NCBI GenBank assembly: GCA_013396995.1
Contig: VWZP01001599.1
Location: forward strand, 510,206 to 574,205
DNA from: Dicaeum eximium
Lineage: Eukaryota > Chordata > Aves > Passeriformes > Dicaeidae
Length of the DNA stretch: 64,000 nt
Direction of reading: 5' to 3'
Numbering within the stretch: the first letter of the stretch is position 1; each line of letters begins with the position of its first letter. Of this stretch, positions 12,600-25,920 are shown piece after piece. Position numbers and translations under genes: made by a program. The notes under the pieces were generated by a model. The model did not search any database and had not been told where the DNA came from. It saw only the letters and a list, made by a program, of their open reading frames with translations.

Positions 12600-15390
12600 T
12601 TGTTCTCCACTTTGTCTAGCATTGTCTTTACCATACATTAAACAAGCATTCTCTTTTCCTCCTTATCTCTTTAATATCACACAGATTGCTGAAAGAAATC
12701 CCACATCTCATTTGCATCTATTCTTGACAGATTTCTCACTGTTTGCAGAATGGTAATGTGATGTAATGAAAATTACATGAGTCATGAGAAACTGGGAGAG
12801 AAGATAAAGGCAAAAAGATAAACAAAAATAAGAAAAAGCAGGGAGAGGCAGTGGGGTTTTTGTTAGGGATATTAAAAGATATATAAAAGTTCAAAATTTA
12901 TCCAAATAAGATGCAATAGAGTAGGTGACCTAAAGCCTAAAGGGGGTCATTCCTTCTTGTTCATCTGTTCATCTGTACATGGAGTTGACAGCTAAATAAA
13001 TCCTCAGCAAGCAGAGATGAATGTCTGCTCTTTGATGGCAGGTGTCTGTGCTGCTCTGTTCAGAAAAGACATGGCTGCACCCTTGTTAGTGTTTGTTGTC
13101 AGCAAAATGGTTTGTTCACATGTGGGATTAATTTAAACTATTCAGGGAGCAATGAAAATCAGTGCAGATTTTCAGAAAGATATTTCACCATCTTTTTCTC
13201 ATACAGAATTTTTTAAAATTTCCTAAAATTTAAAAAGTGTACAAAGTGGATGAATAAATTTAAAAGTTTTTCAGTACACAAAAAATATTTCATATTTTTG
13301 CCTTGGATGCTGCTCTTGTTTGTGGAAAGTTTCTTAAAAGTAATGACAAAATAATCTGCAGCCAAAAATATATTTTTTCTCTTATTCTTATGCTGAGTAT
13401 CTTGCGAGTGCCATGTCAACAGCCTCAGTGGAACTGCAGTTGCCTCTAGTCTCAAACAAAGGTAAGATTTGCCAGACCTGAACAATCCAAAGGTCTTGCA
13501 TCTTGCCTATGATGGGGACTGAGAGCAGATAACTTGCAAAGAATGAACACAGAGAATAGAAAAAGTGTCTTGGGGCTTTACTAAACACCAGAAATGCTTC
13601 ATTGTTTTTCCACAAATTAATCTGTGATTGGTGTACACCTTAGTTGCTACCACTGGGCTGGAGTCTGATTCAAACTATGTTGGGAGATTTCTTGATCAGC
13701 CACAACTTAATTGTTAGGCTAGATGAAACTAGAGTACTAAATAGTTTTGTATATTAGTCTGTTAAAAAAAAAAAAAAAAAAAGCACAGTGTTGTATTTTT
13801 CCCACATAGCATGGATCTGGGAAACCTTATCTCCATTTAGTCTTCTGAACAGTGTTAATTTTTCAGTGTTCTTCTTTGCGCAGATCTCTTAGTCATTTAA
13901 GTTTATCTGCCTCTTACTCTCAACTGAATATTGCACTAAGTATTGTGTTTAACATATAGCAAGAAAATTGTTTTGATGTTCCTCAGGTCCATTTTATTTC
14001 TATTTATTCAAAGACCATTAAACTTCTCTTTAAAACCATAATTTCAGTACTTCATAAATCTTTCTTTTTGCTGAGAGATCTAAAAATTTTCATAAAAATA
14101 AACCCCAAGCCATTTCTTTCTGGGGATCATTGGTAATTTAAAGAAGTAAATTGTGTCTTTAACCTCATCCTGTGAAATCTGATCCAACAGAGCAGTGGAA
14201 TCCTTAACCAGAAATCCAGGGAGCTGGATGTTATCCAAACAAGTCTAAATCTAGACCACATCAATATTTTTTCTATTGAAAGCTTTCTGCAAATTAAGGG
14301 AATCAACGGAATATATCTAGGGTTTGGGGTGTAATTGTATTTGAATTATCGGGTTATTATCAAATCTTAATAGCTAACTTACTTGCCAAAAATTTTTTTA
14401 AATAGTTGCAGAATTCAGAGATATAAGCAGATTTGATGTTTTTAAATATAGGCTTCAAAGACCATCTACCATAGTGAATCATCTTTATTAATGGCTGCAT
14501 TTCTTGTCTGCCTCCTTTGCAAATCAGATGAATCCTACTGAGAGTGCCAAATCTGAATGTTAAATTGCATTCTTTCTTCTCCATATGTGCCCAGCACTGA
14601 TGCTGCTGCATGGGATCCTTGATCAGGAGGAATGACTATCCATAGATAAGCCATGTTGCTGAAGTGTGAAAAATATCTAGTGCAATTTTGCTAGGATTAT
14701 TTCCAGAATGACATCACTTCTGACATTGACCATGGAAATCCTAAAGGTTGAGTTTACGCTGTTGTTGACTTGCTTGCAGTGACTATAATTTTTAAAAAAC
14801 CAAGTTAAACCAAGCAAAAGTTACAAGACCAGATTCATATTCTTTTTGCAGTGTCATGACATAGGAGAGAAAATGTAGATACTCAATTATGTTCTGAAGT
14901 TACTAGAGTTACTAGAACTTTTTTTAGCAGTATTTCATTAATAAGGCACTAAAGAGTTCAGCAATACAAATGATAGAACAGTCCTCCCATTCTATTTTTA
15001 GCATTAAAATATTGTAGTCATAAAACCTGTCATTAATTCTAAAGCTGGATCATAGATAGCAAAGAGAAAAAGGACTTTAGAAGAATGGGCTCCTCTGGTT
15101 TTCTCTTGATGACTATTGTTGGGACTGCATCTGTGAGGACAGTTCCACATTTTTTTCCCTCAAGAATGACAGGTTTTCGTTTTTACATATCTTTCTCTGA
15201 CCTGTTTGTTTGCTCTTATTTCTAATTACTATGTCCCATATTAAAATGAATTTTGGCACCAAGAAAACCAAGTGAACGTGGATCAAATGGTATAAATATT
15301 TGATTCAGAATTGCAACTAACTTTTTGCTAACATATAACTGGAACTAAACAGGAATATTTTCAGTCACAGATGATGACTGAAAGAACTAA
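12600..15390. other. AT-rich unique sequence
   Basis: No gene is supported. A 19-bp A-run lies at 13764-13782 with no retroelement body visible next to it. The minus-strand frames at 13213-13485, 13388-13615 and 14360-14611 lack recognisable domains. Confidence 0.5.
13764..13782. repeat. Poly(A) tract, 19 bp
   Basis: An uninterrupted run of 19 A residues. No target duplication or retroposed body was identified beside it, so it is called only as a simple repeat. Confidence 0.9.

Positions 15391-15456
<66 letters not shown>
15391..15456. repeat. Tetranucleotide microsatellite (TTAG)n
   Basis: A perfect run of about 16 TTAG units over 66 bp. The short phrase agaactaaag lies directly on both sides of the array (ending near 15391 and starting near 15455). 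Array length is probably variable between individuals. Confidence 0.95.
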
Positions 15457-18400
15457 AACTAAAGAGGTATTTTTCTAGTTTAACTTCTTGTTCAGTATTT
15501 TTCTGACAGCTAGCACTCAAGTATTTATGTCAATACTGTTTATACAAGATAAGTAAATGACAAAGCTATGTCCAAGGCTGTAAAACAAGTCACTAGGAAG
15601 TCATGTGTTGTGAGTTCAAGTCATATGTTGTGGGCTCATAACACATCAGCAATGACACAGTATTTACAGGTTTTGCAGCAGAGAAACACTGAGGTACTTT
15701 GATATCAAGCAGGTAAATTGCTTCATGCACATTGTAGTGCTGGGTCATGGGCCTAGCACAGCTATTTTTGTGGAATGGCATCCTCAGGAGACACCACTCT
15801 GAGCACTGCTGGGGAGCAGCTGACAGCACCAGCTCACAGTATAGCTCCCCTGAAAGCTGCCATTCAGTTGCCTGCTTCCTCAACCACCATTCCATCAGCT
15901 GTTCTTGATAGTAATATGGAAAAGCTAGGGAATGCCTCTTCAGAATGAAAGCCATTAAGGCATTTTGCTTTCTAAAGTTTTATTTTGTTTTTCTTCTCCT
16001 ATGAGAAATTCAATACCTTAAGTAGCGTCATTGACTGTTGGATGCTGTCTTACAGAAAAGAATCCAGCCCTCAAACCCCAGTGCAGTAAAGTGAGATAGG
16101 ATGCTTCTTGGGAAGGGGAACTGTCATCTTTAAAGAGAGATGTTTATCACCTATGTTGCTAAGTAACCTGAAATCATTACATCTTAGTACTACCTTAAGT
16201 GGAGGATAAAGAAAACTGTTTTCTTAGCAAAGTTCTGTATGAGACAAGGGCATGTTGATAAAATCCCTGGTTGGGTGGAAAGGATAATACTGACTGCAAT
16301 AGGAGATTTTAATTTTAAAAGCAGCTCTATGAATGATGTTGGTAACTCCTTTCATAGTAAAACTTACAGTAAAAGCAGAAACATCAATCACTTGACAAAA
16401 TGACTCCCTCTACTTTTATTTTCATATTTATTCAGTAGTATTTCGCAGTTACAATACATCAACAAATCAAAATAGCCTTTGTGGTTGCCACTGCAATTTG
16501 GGGAGGGTCTACAGAAACTCAAGTTTTCTTATGCTGCTCTAATTTATACTGTCTTCAGTGAAGAATTTATTTACAAGGAATTTATGACCAGAATAACTCC
16601 CAAGTTGAACAGGTTACTATGAGTATGTGTAAATTAACATGAACAAAGAAGATGTTTCATCAGTCCTGGCTTCATCAAAGTTAAAATTCCTGCAAATAAG
16701 AAAGATAAGTAGAAGAGTTTCAAACAGCCTTTCATGTTAGTACAGTAACAGATAATTTGTAGGTGGTTTCATGTTTCATAATATCCTTTAAAACAACTGC
16801 TTTTTCAAATTAATTTTCTCTCACTCACATTTCTCTGCTTGACTTAAATTAGATTTTTGTTATTTAAATGTGAACAGTGATGCGCTCTAGTTAAAAATGA
16901 AACTTCTGGGTTACATATTTTTAACAACAGAATACAAATAAATCAAACATTTTAGAGATTTGTCACTGCAGGATTTTGATAGATCTCAAACCATACTAGG
17001 AACAAAACCTTAGACCAGAAATTAACGCTTGGGGAGATTTGAACCAGGCCCTTATGATTGTTGGTGCTCAGCAAATTCTAACAAGCATAAGAAAAAGCCA
17101 TCATCCATTTTAAAACAGAGCACAACCTGAAGCTCCTGGGAAAAGGTGAGAGGACCTGATCTGACATATGCTGGTCAGAATTGTAAGCATCAAATAGTAA
17201 ATATAGCCTAGACAGGAGGTTGGTTGTTGATAGCTTTTATGAAATCCTTCATATAATCTTTGTGACAGAAGATGAATGGACTGTTCACCTCTGGGAAAAT
17301 TGGCCATTGATTATTTTAATATGGAAACTGGTACATGGATACTGCAGCAAGAACTAAGACTAGGCACATGGGTCATGAAGGTGAACTCAGAAAAAGGAGT
17401 CATGAGCCGAGGAAAAACCAGACAGTGCTTTTCAAGAGACACTTATCCTAGCAGAGAGGGAGAACTGAAGTCCCAGTTCATCCCATCATCTATGAGTTTA
17501 CACAAACTTCACTTACTCTAAGGGAGAAATTAAAAGAGTTAGGACTACAAGAGTTATATTACAACATTCTTGGGTTTGGTCATTTTAGAAAAAGAGAAAT
17601 AAAAAAGACAAGAGAAACCATTCATTTACATTTAAGTTAAGGCAATGTACATGAATATATGAAAATATATTTATTAACCTCAGTGGAGGAAATATTGTGA
17701 GACATTTTTGATGCCAAATCATTTTTATGCTCTTTTTATGCTCTAATTTTTGAGCAATGTCTGATAGAGAACCCTAGACAAATTTACACATTTATAAACA
17801 TTTATACTTCAAGAGCTTTCCTTAAACTGCCATCTTAGCTGTGCTCACCTGGTGAGGGAGTAGAAGTACAACTGGTTTACATTAGTTAGTTTTTATTGCA
17901 GAGAAAAGTAGATAAGCATGACCAGAAAACCACAAGGAGTAAACTAAACCATAATTGTTTGGTTAAAGATAAAGTACTATTGGTAGTTTCCACAGAATGA
18001 AAATGATGTAGCTGGAACAGGACAAAAGTTAAGATATTCAAGTGCATTTCCCTCACATGCACTGCAGTGACTTAACAGGCAAGGAAGGAAAAAAAAATAG
18101 CGGGCAGATTAAAAAATTCTATTTGTAATCAATGTAATGAACTGTGATTAAAGCACATGTCTGAAATTATGTCCATGTTGTGTAAGGGCTAAGCTAAGTA
18201 ACTAAAAATAAGGGCTGGGAAACTGAGGTTGGTACTTTTGGATACCAAATTCCTGAAATAGGAAAATAGTATACACAAAAATTAGGTTGTCCACAGATGT
18301 TTTAAAGGCAGATATTTGATTGGTTTTTTTTTAAATAGCACAAACAAATGTCTTATACTTGATAACATAAGCTAAGTATCAGTATGGTCTCACAGAGAAG

Positions 18401-20041
18401 GAAACTTCAGAAGTAATATATGGTTATAAAAAGATTCTTTCTTGAAATATGCTGAAATGCACTGCACAGTAGTTACAGCTGCCAAAATGAACCTGGAGTA
18501 TTCCCTTTCCCATGAATATAAATTTTATTTCTCTGTATAACTTACGATTTGTTATATATATTTCCAGATATTTTCAGGTATTAATTTCAGTGCACTTTGC
18601 TGATTGCAGCTGCTGACTGAAATATTTGTCAAATTTGAACAGAGTAGAGGGCAGATCTGGGCAATCAATGTATTGATCTGATTTTTTAAAAACTAGTTCT
18701 AGGCAAAATGTGGACTATATTAGCCAGAGTAGAAGTGTCAGAGGGCATGAAGGATTTTAAAGCACAACAGATAGAGAATATTTCCAGACTCTCTCCCAGC
18801 CAGGTAGGGAGCTTTCCAAGACAGGTATTTGTTTACAAGTAGCATAGAGATTCAGAAAACATGATAGAAGACACATCACTTCTGTTTGGACTTGAAAAAT
18901 GTGAGAGTAGGGTAGCTTACACACTAGATTTATTTCAGTTAGCTCTGGCCTACCTGATAGCAATATCTGTCTGGAGGGTTTAATTCAGAATGTGTGAATT
19001 TAAGTGACTTGCACTGAAGATTACTTTCATGGCGACAGTCAGGGACTGGATAAGGTTTCACATTTGATACAAGAATCACTAATGAACCAAAGACATTAAT
19101 CTTTTTTGTGTGGCTGAGTAGCATGTGAGTGGGAGACTAGTAAGTTTTATCTTAAATGTATGATTCAATGTACTCAAACCATGACTTATTTGAACACAGT
19201 CCTTTCAGGCAGAAGATAATGTTTTTTTCTCACAGTAAGCTAATCACTGGAGAATAGTTTAGTTAAGGACTAAGTCAGTCAACAGGTGAAGACAGCCAGA
19301 TCCCTAATTTTACATTGTCAAAACAAACAATTTTAACTTATTCCAGAAGTAGTTCTTGTCTTTCAAGGGAAAACACAAGGCAAAGCAACAGTGCAAGCCA
19401 TGCCAGAGGTCAGTTGTATGTATTTTGTCAGTCTACTAAGGACTTGTGTTTCAGTGCCTGGAAGAGTATTTCACATAAATGGAGCAGGAAAGGTATAACA
19501 AACTTTGCTTGGGGAAGGATGTCTGTCACTAACAAGCTCAGTTTTAGGAAAAAAGGTGCTAGACCAAAGATGTGAGAAGATCAAGGCCCCTTAAGCAGCT
19601 GAAGTCTGAGTTAAGTTCTCAGTGGGAAAGTATTAGCCAAACATCCTGAGCACCATATTTGTTACCTCATTAGCTTAAAAATCCTTTTTAGCTTTCCCTA
19701 GGAAGTGATATTTTATTTTGGTTTTATTATCAATATTATTCCTATGGAGAATCTATGGCATTGTAGCTTATATATTATTTCACTAGTACTCCTAAATGGA
19801 TAATGCTCCTTTATGTATTTTCCCCTTCACTATACTTACAAGTTTGCTTAGTTAATTTTTACCTGTAACAATGATTAGTATGCTTTCTTCGAGAATTAGT
19901 ATAGAATCACTAAATCAGAATGGACCTATTACAAATTTCAGAGGTACAGGAAAGCTCATCTAAAACAATGTTGTTTCATTTAAAACTACCTTACACCAAC
20001 TGTCTTTGACCCACTACTCACATTACAGTATACTTTTTTGG
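15457..20041. other. AT-rich unique sequence
   Basis: No gene is recognised. The minus strand is open for about 128 codons from 15979 to 15596, but no domain is recognised. Its downstream end overlaps a two-copy 20-bp repeat (15598-15637). A phrase at about 19908-19923 (tagaatcactaaatcagaatgg) resembles an eroded CR1 tail but is too short to call. Confidence 0.5.
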
Positions 20042-21110
20042 TGTTGTAGTGGTTTTGGTTGGCCAATCTGAGCTTCCCGGCCAACGCACTAATTAAATGT
20101 AGTGGGTCTAATGCTAGTCAAATGCCAGTGCACTTACTAGAATTATTTACTTATTTTATGCTGTGAGATAAGAATTTGAAGGAAAGCAGAGCAGGCTCAA
20201 ACTTTAAAGGGTATAAAGAAAACTTTATTAACAGAATTAAAAGAAAAATAATAATAAATCAGAATAAACTTTCAGAACACTTCTCTTCCCGCCACACCTT
20301 CTTTTCTTTCCTACTGACAACGTAAGCAGACAAAGCCCAGGACTTTCAGTTAGTTGACCACCTCTAAAATAGTTTTTCTTCAGTTCACTCAAGGAGAGGA
20401 GTCTCTCTTGCCATGCCATGGAGACTTCTCCACAACAAACTGTTCTCTCGGGGCTTCAATGTCACAATGAATCAGCACCTGGGAAACGAAAATCTGTTTG
20501 CAGTGTAAGGTCCCTCCTATGCCTTTCAGCCTTCCCACACTGCATTCATGGGCCATGTCAACCTATGGGGTACTATTTTAAGGATAGGCTGTTCAAAAGC
20601 AAAAGTTCTCTTCATCTTCCACCCCAAGCAGTGCTGTAGCAGGGCAGGGACTGTCCCTGCTTGGCCTCACTGGGCCACGGGGCATGGCCCGGCCAGCCCA
20701 GTTACCTATTTCAAAGCTGGAAGCAAGAGAGGTTTTCCTGGGATTTTTCTTTTTAGAATGTGAATCTCACAGAGCTCTTTAATTGGCTTACCAGCATGCC
20801 TGTATTATCAGAGCCAGCCAGCAATTGGTTTTGCCAGGCATGGAGGAAGCTCTTAGCAGCTTCTCTTAAAAAATCACTTCCATGCCTGGGTCCTTCCCTC
20901 CCCACTGAAAATCAATTAATGCAAAACCAGCGCATGAGGGACCCATGTTGTGGCAGTCATGTGTTCCCATCTGCATGCCTTTTGTAGCTCCAGAGTCCCT
21001 AGAGCTCTTGGATTTGTGGTTTTCTGAACCCCAACCCTAGATGTAATGCTAACTCAGAAGTAACTGCCCTTGTTAAGGAATTACAAAGTCTTCCTCCTTC
21101 TCTGATCATG
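20042..21110. mobile_element. LTR-like block of an endogenous retrovirus, about 1.07 kb
   Basis: The block starts with TGTTGTAGTGG at 20042, consistent with the TG start of an LTR. It is GC-richer than its surroundings, notably at 20630-20720. At 20211-20232 it carries gtataaagaaaactttatta, so both TATA-like and AATAAA-like elements occur (the AATAAA on the minus strand). Further AATAAA copies lie on the plus strand near 20250-20270. I associate this sequence type with long passerine ERV LTRs (ERVL-like), from memory and without a search. The far end dissolves into AT-rich sequence at about 21110, so no closing CA and no target duplication could be seen. No gag, pol or env sequence adjoins it, so it is an isolated, probably truncated LTR. 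The short frames at 20237-20987 are not genes. Transcriptional orientation is undecided. Confidence 0.65.
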
Positions 21111-21124
21111 TATTTTCCTATTGA

Positions 21125-21215
21125 CTAAATATATATATATATACACTATTATAAAATTAAATTATATAATTGTATAATTATAAATTATAATTTATTAGAT
21201 ATAAATATAAAAATC
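21125..21215. repeat. AT-rich low-complexity tract
   Basis: A short TA dinucleotide run (tatatatatatata) is followed by nested AATTATA-type inverted repeats down to about 21210. It lies directly beyond the truncated edge of the LTR-like block. Confidence 0.85.
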
Positions 21216-24200
21216 TCACTGCAAATTCCACCACATCCTACTTTTACCACATAAAATGCTTCTGTGATATTTGGCCATATGTTTTAAGCTAAAGACAGAC
21301 ATTTTTCCAGCATCTGTCATTTATTTTTTTGTGGTGTTGAATTTATGTTCATCAATGTAAGCTGTGAGTATTTTACCTTTAGGTGAGTGCAATGCAAATC
21401 AAGGTTGCTCACCTAGTTGAAACTGATGTTTTTAAATGATGTTAAAAACTCTGTTTCATTATTTTGAAGTTTATGTTTCTCCATACAAATTTTGTAGAAC
21501 ATATATGGTGCATGTCATCCTCTTCAAACCCTCTGAAGGCCAGAAGGATGCTTAAATCCCAGTAAAAGCACTATCAGAACTTCTGGCATAATGGTATGAA
21601 GCAAACACAAATAACTCAAGTCTAAGTGATGCAATTATTTAGTTCCAGCTATAAGGTTGCCTGTTCTGTAAGTCTTCCTATGATGTTGAAATCAAAGGTT
21701 TTTGCTAAGGTTAGAAAATCTATTAGACCAAATGTGTCTCTAATAGTTTATTTGTATACACACTTGCTATCCACATAATGTGGCTGCCAAGCACACAGAT
21801 ATAGATATATTTTACTTTTTTTAAAGAAAACAAATATGAAATGTTTCTTTATTAAAAAAAAAAAGTTTGTTTTTCCACAATCCAATTGATTTTGTATTCA
21901 CTACTTGTAACAAGCATTTTTATTTGTTTTGTCATCACTGGATATTTTAACAGTGGTGTATTTCCAAATGTGTATTTGATGCCACTCTTCCCTTAAGATT
22001 ATAGCTGATAAGAAACTTTGATGTTTCAGCATGTGGAAGTAAAGCCAGGGGATGCTAGCAGGAATGAAGAATATGTTCAGAGGCTCTGTACTGCATAAGT
22101 TACGACAGCAAGGAGAGAATGGTAGATAGCATGAGTGTGTTGCTGATGTTTGTATCACAAAGTTGAACACAGGTGGCAGACTGTTCAAAGGGGAAGTTAC
22201 TGTCTTTCTGAAACATGTAGGCATCTCACATAGTCAGACTGACTGGTGTTCATGAAGATTCCATGGTCATGGATGAGTTCTTGCAGTATTAAGGAATAAT
22301 ATTTTCTCCGACTCTAATATTCCTAAACTCTATCCAGTGGACTACATTTTGATATGTGCATCAGAAGCACTGGAACTTGGGCATGTCATTCTTTCTAAAG
22401 ACTGCTGTGCTTTTCAAGATTTGCAAGGGGCTGCAAAGAAAAATTTTCTTTCCCAGTTTGTGGGAACTTGACTGCATGGAAATTTGTACATAGTGCATTA
22501 CAAAGGATTTGGGTGTGCTGAAATATGGCACAGTTGTGGTCAGTCTGAAGCAGCTAGCCTTCATCTATTTCTGTACCCAGAAATGCTTGAGATGCCATCC
22601 CTTTGTGTTTCAAGAAAAATTTGCACCAAAAGACATATATGACCTGTTATGTTTGACAGTAAGGATGGTTCCACCAGGAAGATCATAAAGGGAGCACAAG
22701 AGAGCCTTGGTACAGTGATTCTGAGAGTGATTATGGACTCTAGGATCTTTTTTTCTTTTTCATGGTGCAAGCAGTGGCTACTGAGAGGGGGTTTCAGGCT
22801 AATTGCTGTGGCAACGTTGTCCACAGTATGAAAACTCAAGTTTTCATTCAGTCATCACTGACCACAAAACAGCAAGTGCATTTTTTACTGCACAGATATT
22901 TTTTCTCACTCTGTTCTTTTTTCACTTCCTGTGGAGAAAGCTAATGGCTATTTTCATAGTTTAGATACTACTGCTGACATACAGTCTTCACCAATGTTAC
23001 TGCCAGAGTCGATGCAGAAAATGTGCCTATAGTAGAAATAACTTGCGTTTCTTTGAAAGTATAGGTCACATATAAAGTGTATTTACACTGAATTTGTCTA
23101 GTGTATGAAGCCAGTCTACAAACCCTAAACCTAAGCACTTGTTCCATATTTTATTCTCTCAGAGAAGCAGTAGGACCCTGAGTTCAGGTGTGTTTTTAAT
23201 AGAAGAACTTAATGAAAAAAATATTTCCTAGGAGTATTACAGTCATTTGTCTAAATGTCATAGATGTTTAACAGACTGTACAGTTAGCTTCCTCAGGGAG
23301 GAAAAAGAAGATTGCCTCTTCAGATTATAATTTTGCCGTTTCTCTAAGGTGCTCACATTAAGATGAATTAAACTATTGCCTAAGAAAGCCCTTTGAAGCT
23401 TGGTGGAAGCAAGGATCTTCTAAGCAATTCTTTAATTCACAATCACTCTCCTTCCATACTGTAACTTTAATTAGTCCTGTTATGATATCCAACAGTAATG
23501 GATTCATTTAGATTACTGGAGGACCATGTCTTGTAAGTAATTATGAATGTTTTCAGCTAAGACAACCAGTGTGCTTGCTTTTTAAAAGTGAATGAAAAGT
23601 TGTCTAGCAGATTAATTCTCATGCATAAAAACTCTTGCCCTAAAATCTTCAATCTGCAACACATTAACAATTACCCTAACAGTTTCCCTATCACTCTTCA
23701 GATAATTTTCTTTCAATACCTTATTTCAAACTCTATTTTTGTAAATGCTCTGCAACATACAGTGCTTGTGCTAGCAAACGTGCTAAGCAATCAGTGAGTA
23801 AATGACTTTGGAAATTAGTTGGAGGTTAATTCTTTGCCTCATTGGCCCCCCAAAGTAGCCAAACTGTAATTGATTTTGATGGCATTCACAAAGTGCCTTG
23901 GCCTGTTGAATAATGAAGGAGCACTTACAGCCACTGAATATAGCAACAATTATGTGGGGTATCAATGAGACATCATTAAAAGTTTAATGCTTCCACACTT
24001 AATCAACTTTGCCCTACCTTTAACAGCTTTGTTGCTTTAGGAAATCTGCAAAGTTTTGAGTGTCAGTGTGTTGTACATGTTTTACATCCATCAGTTCAGA
24101 GAAATGTTCGCTCAGGGTAAGCATGTCTAGTCCTGACATATTTAAGGAGCTGTTAAAGCATAAAAGAAAAATGATAGACAATTACTGGTGCTGGGAAAAT

Positions 24201-25314
24201 GTCAGGCCCTGCACGTGTGTGCTGAATGGAGCATTTGTCACTCACATGGTCATAGTGCCCTAAGGACAGCATCATCTTACTCTATTTTTTGATTACTCAC
24301 AGGTAACAAAAGCAATGGTAGATATTTCTTTTTATGATTCACAGTGATGATTATACCTGTGTCTTAACAGTAATTTATTGAACTTTTAATGTTTGTATTA
24401 AATAACTACTGAAGTAGAAGTTGTGAGGAGTTTAAGAAGCTAATGAACCTATGCTATGCAGTCATGATTTGTGCACTCTTGCTAGCCACCTCAGTCAATG
24501 TCTCAGGAAAAAAATGCCCAATTTACTTACCTTGCATGTGGCAGTCTACTAAGCAGTAATGAATGGACACAGGACACTAAGGTCACACTGGTATTTAAAA
24601 TACCTTACACTGAGGAGGATTTTTGAAAGCATGTACAATATCATTCCTCTAAAGAGAGTTTTGCTATAGATATTTAATGTTTTGGGATAGTAGTCCTGTG
24701 TCTGAATCCTGAGCCATCAGTCCCACCTACTTAAAAAACCATAACAATATCACCCCCCCATAGTAAAAAATGGGGTAGATGTCATGTTTCCTGACATTAG
24801 CATGGAATCTAGGATCTCTGTGATTAGCCAAGTGTAATCTTTTGTTAGACTAGGTCTGGATAGCTCCCTTCAGTGTTCGTTCAATACATCCTATTAAAAG
24901 TCAGGCCTTACCTGCGCTTTCTGACACGCTCAAAAAGCATAGATCTTGGCACTTACCACTTAGAAGTTAATCCAAGATATGTTGTTGCCTCAAGGAAAAT
25001 TACTTGATCAAGCTTTATCTGTGTGTGCCTTGTAAAATTATGATCCTGTTTCCAGCATAATCCCTTTAAAAAATATTTTCAAATCCTATAAAAACATGTA
25101 ATACACCTCTTCTACTGATAAAGAAGGCGACCAAGCTGGATCCTGAAACCAAGCCACATGACATGACTTAAAATACGTAGATCTAGTAACTACTACAGCA
25201 AACTTGTCTTAGTGAGAACTAGCTGGAACGTGTGGAGTAAAAAGGAATGGATTAATGCATAAACCTTGTGAACCATTGAGTGTGGATTCTTGAATTCCAT
25301 TTCTGAATCTTCTC
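21216..25314. other. AT-rich unique sequence
   Basis: No gene is supported. The minus-strand frames at 21901-22224, 22361-22564 and 22561-22839 are adjacent but in a low-information region, and none shows a known motif. A C-run lies near 24752-24759. Confidence 0.5.
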
Positions 25315-25920
25315 CTCAGAGTCTTTAATAACCTTTAGCCTATAAACTTGTCAAAGGCTTCTTGAAAACCCAGATATACTGCATATGTTGTTCCTCTTTG
25401 TTCACATTCTGCAACACTTCTGAAGAACTCCAGTAGATCAGTGAAGCAGCATTTCTTTCTCTTAACTCAGCTATGAAGCCCCTTTTCTCAGATACAGTTT
25501 TACTCATGCATTCTGCTGCCATAATCTTTGTAATAGACTCTAGCATTTACCCAGAGACAGAAGACAGACTTACCAGGCTGCAGAGTTTAAGATTTCCCCT
25601 AGAGTACTTTCTGTGCCTGGGAGTTACACTGGCAGCTCACCAATATGCTGACACAGTTGCTGCTTGTGATGACAGGTTACACTCTTGGCCAACTGCTCTG
25701 CAATTTCACTATGAGCACCATCTTGGTGAATATTATTCAATCCTACTGATTTTCTAAGATCTCTCACAAAAATCTGTTAAGTCTCATACTTTCTGCGTAT
25801 TTGTTTCAAACTAATCTAACTTCTCTGACCTGTTACAAAAAAAGTGCATCAGGTGTGGGATTCTCTCCAGATTGCTTCACCAGTAAAGGAAAAAAGCAAA
25901 GAATTTTCTGAGCTGCCTTT
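25315..25920 (-). mobile_element. Ancient CR1/L3-like LINE, reverse-transcriptase region
   Basis: On the minus strand, about 25450 down to 25340 reads CFTDLLEFFRSVAECEQ and then VYLGFQEAFDKF. This is the L-L-E-F-F and Y-L-D-F-x-K-A-F-D segment around motif A of a CR1/L3-clade reverse transcriptase, with the motif A aspartate replaced by glycine. Upstream segments follow in order in antisense. The plus strand near 25573-25600 corresponds to the 'aggcttaccgg cctgtaattc' part of the family, and about 25850-25900 to 'ctcaggtgtgggaatctc' and 'gcaaagaattca'. The copy is strongly diverged and frameshifted. The 94-codon plus frame at 25473-25757 and the 68-codon minus frame at 25340-25546 are shadows of it. 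The element may continue beyond 25920 in unrecognisable form. The clade call is from memory of the consensus. Confidence 0.75.

Noticed and set aside
19908..19995. Possible CR1 tail
   Set aside because: A resemblance to the 'aatcacagaatgg' tail exists, but the following bases do not continue as CR1.
25473..25757. 94-codon plus frame with varied composition
   Set aside because: Antisense of the CR1/L3-like reverse-transcriptase remnant.
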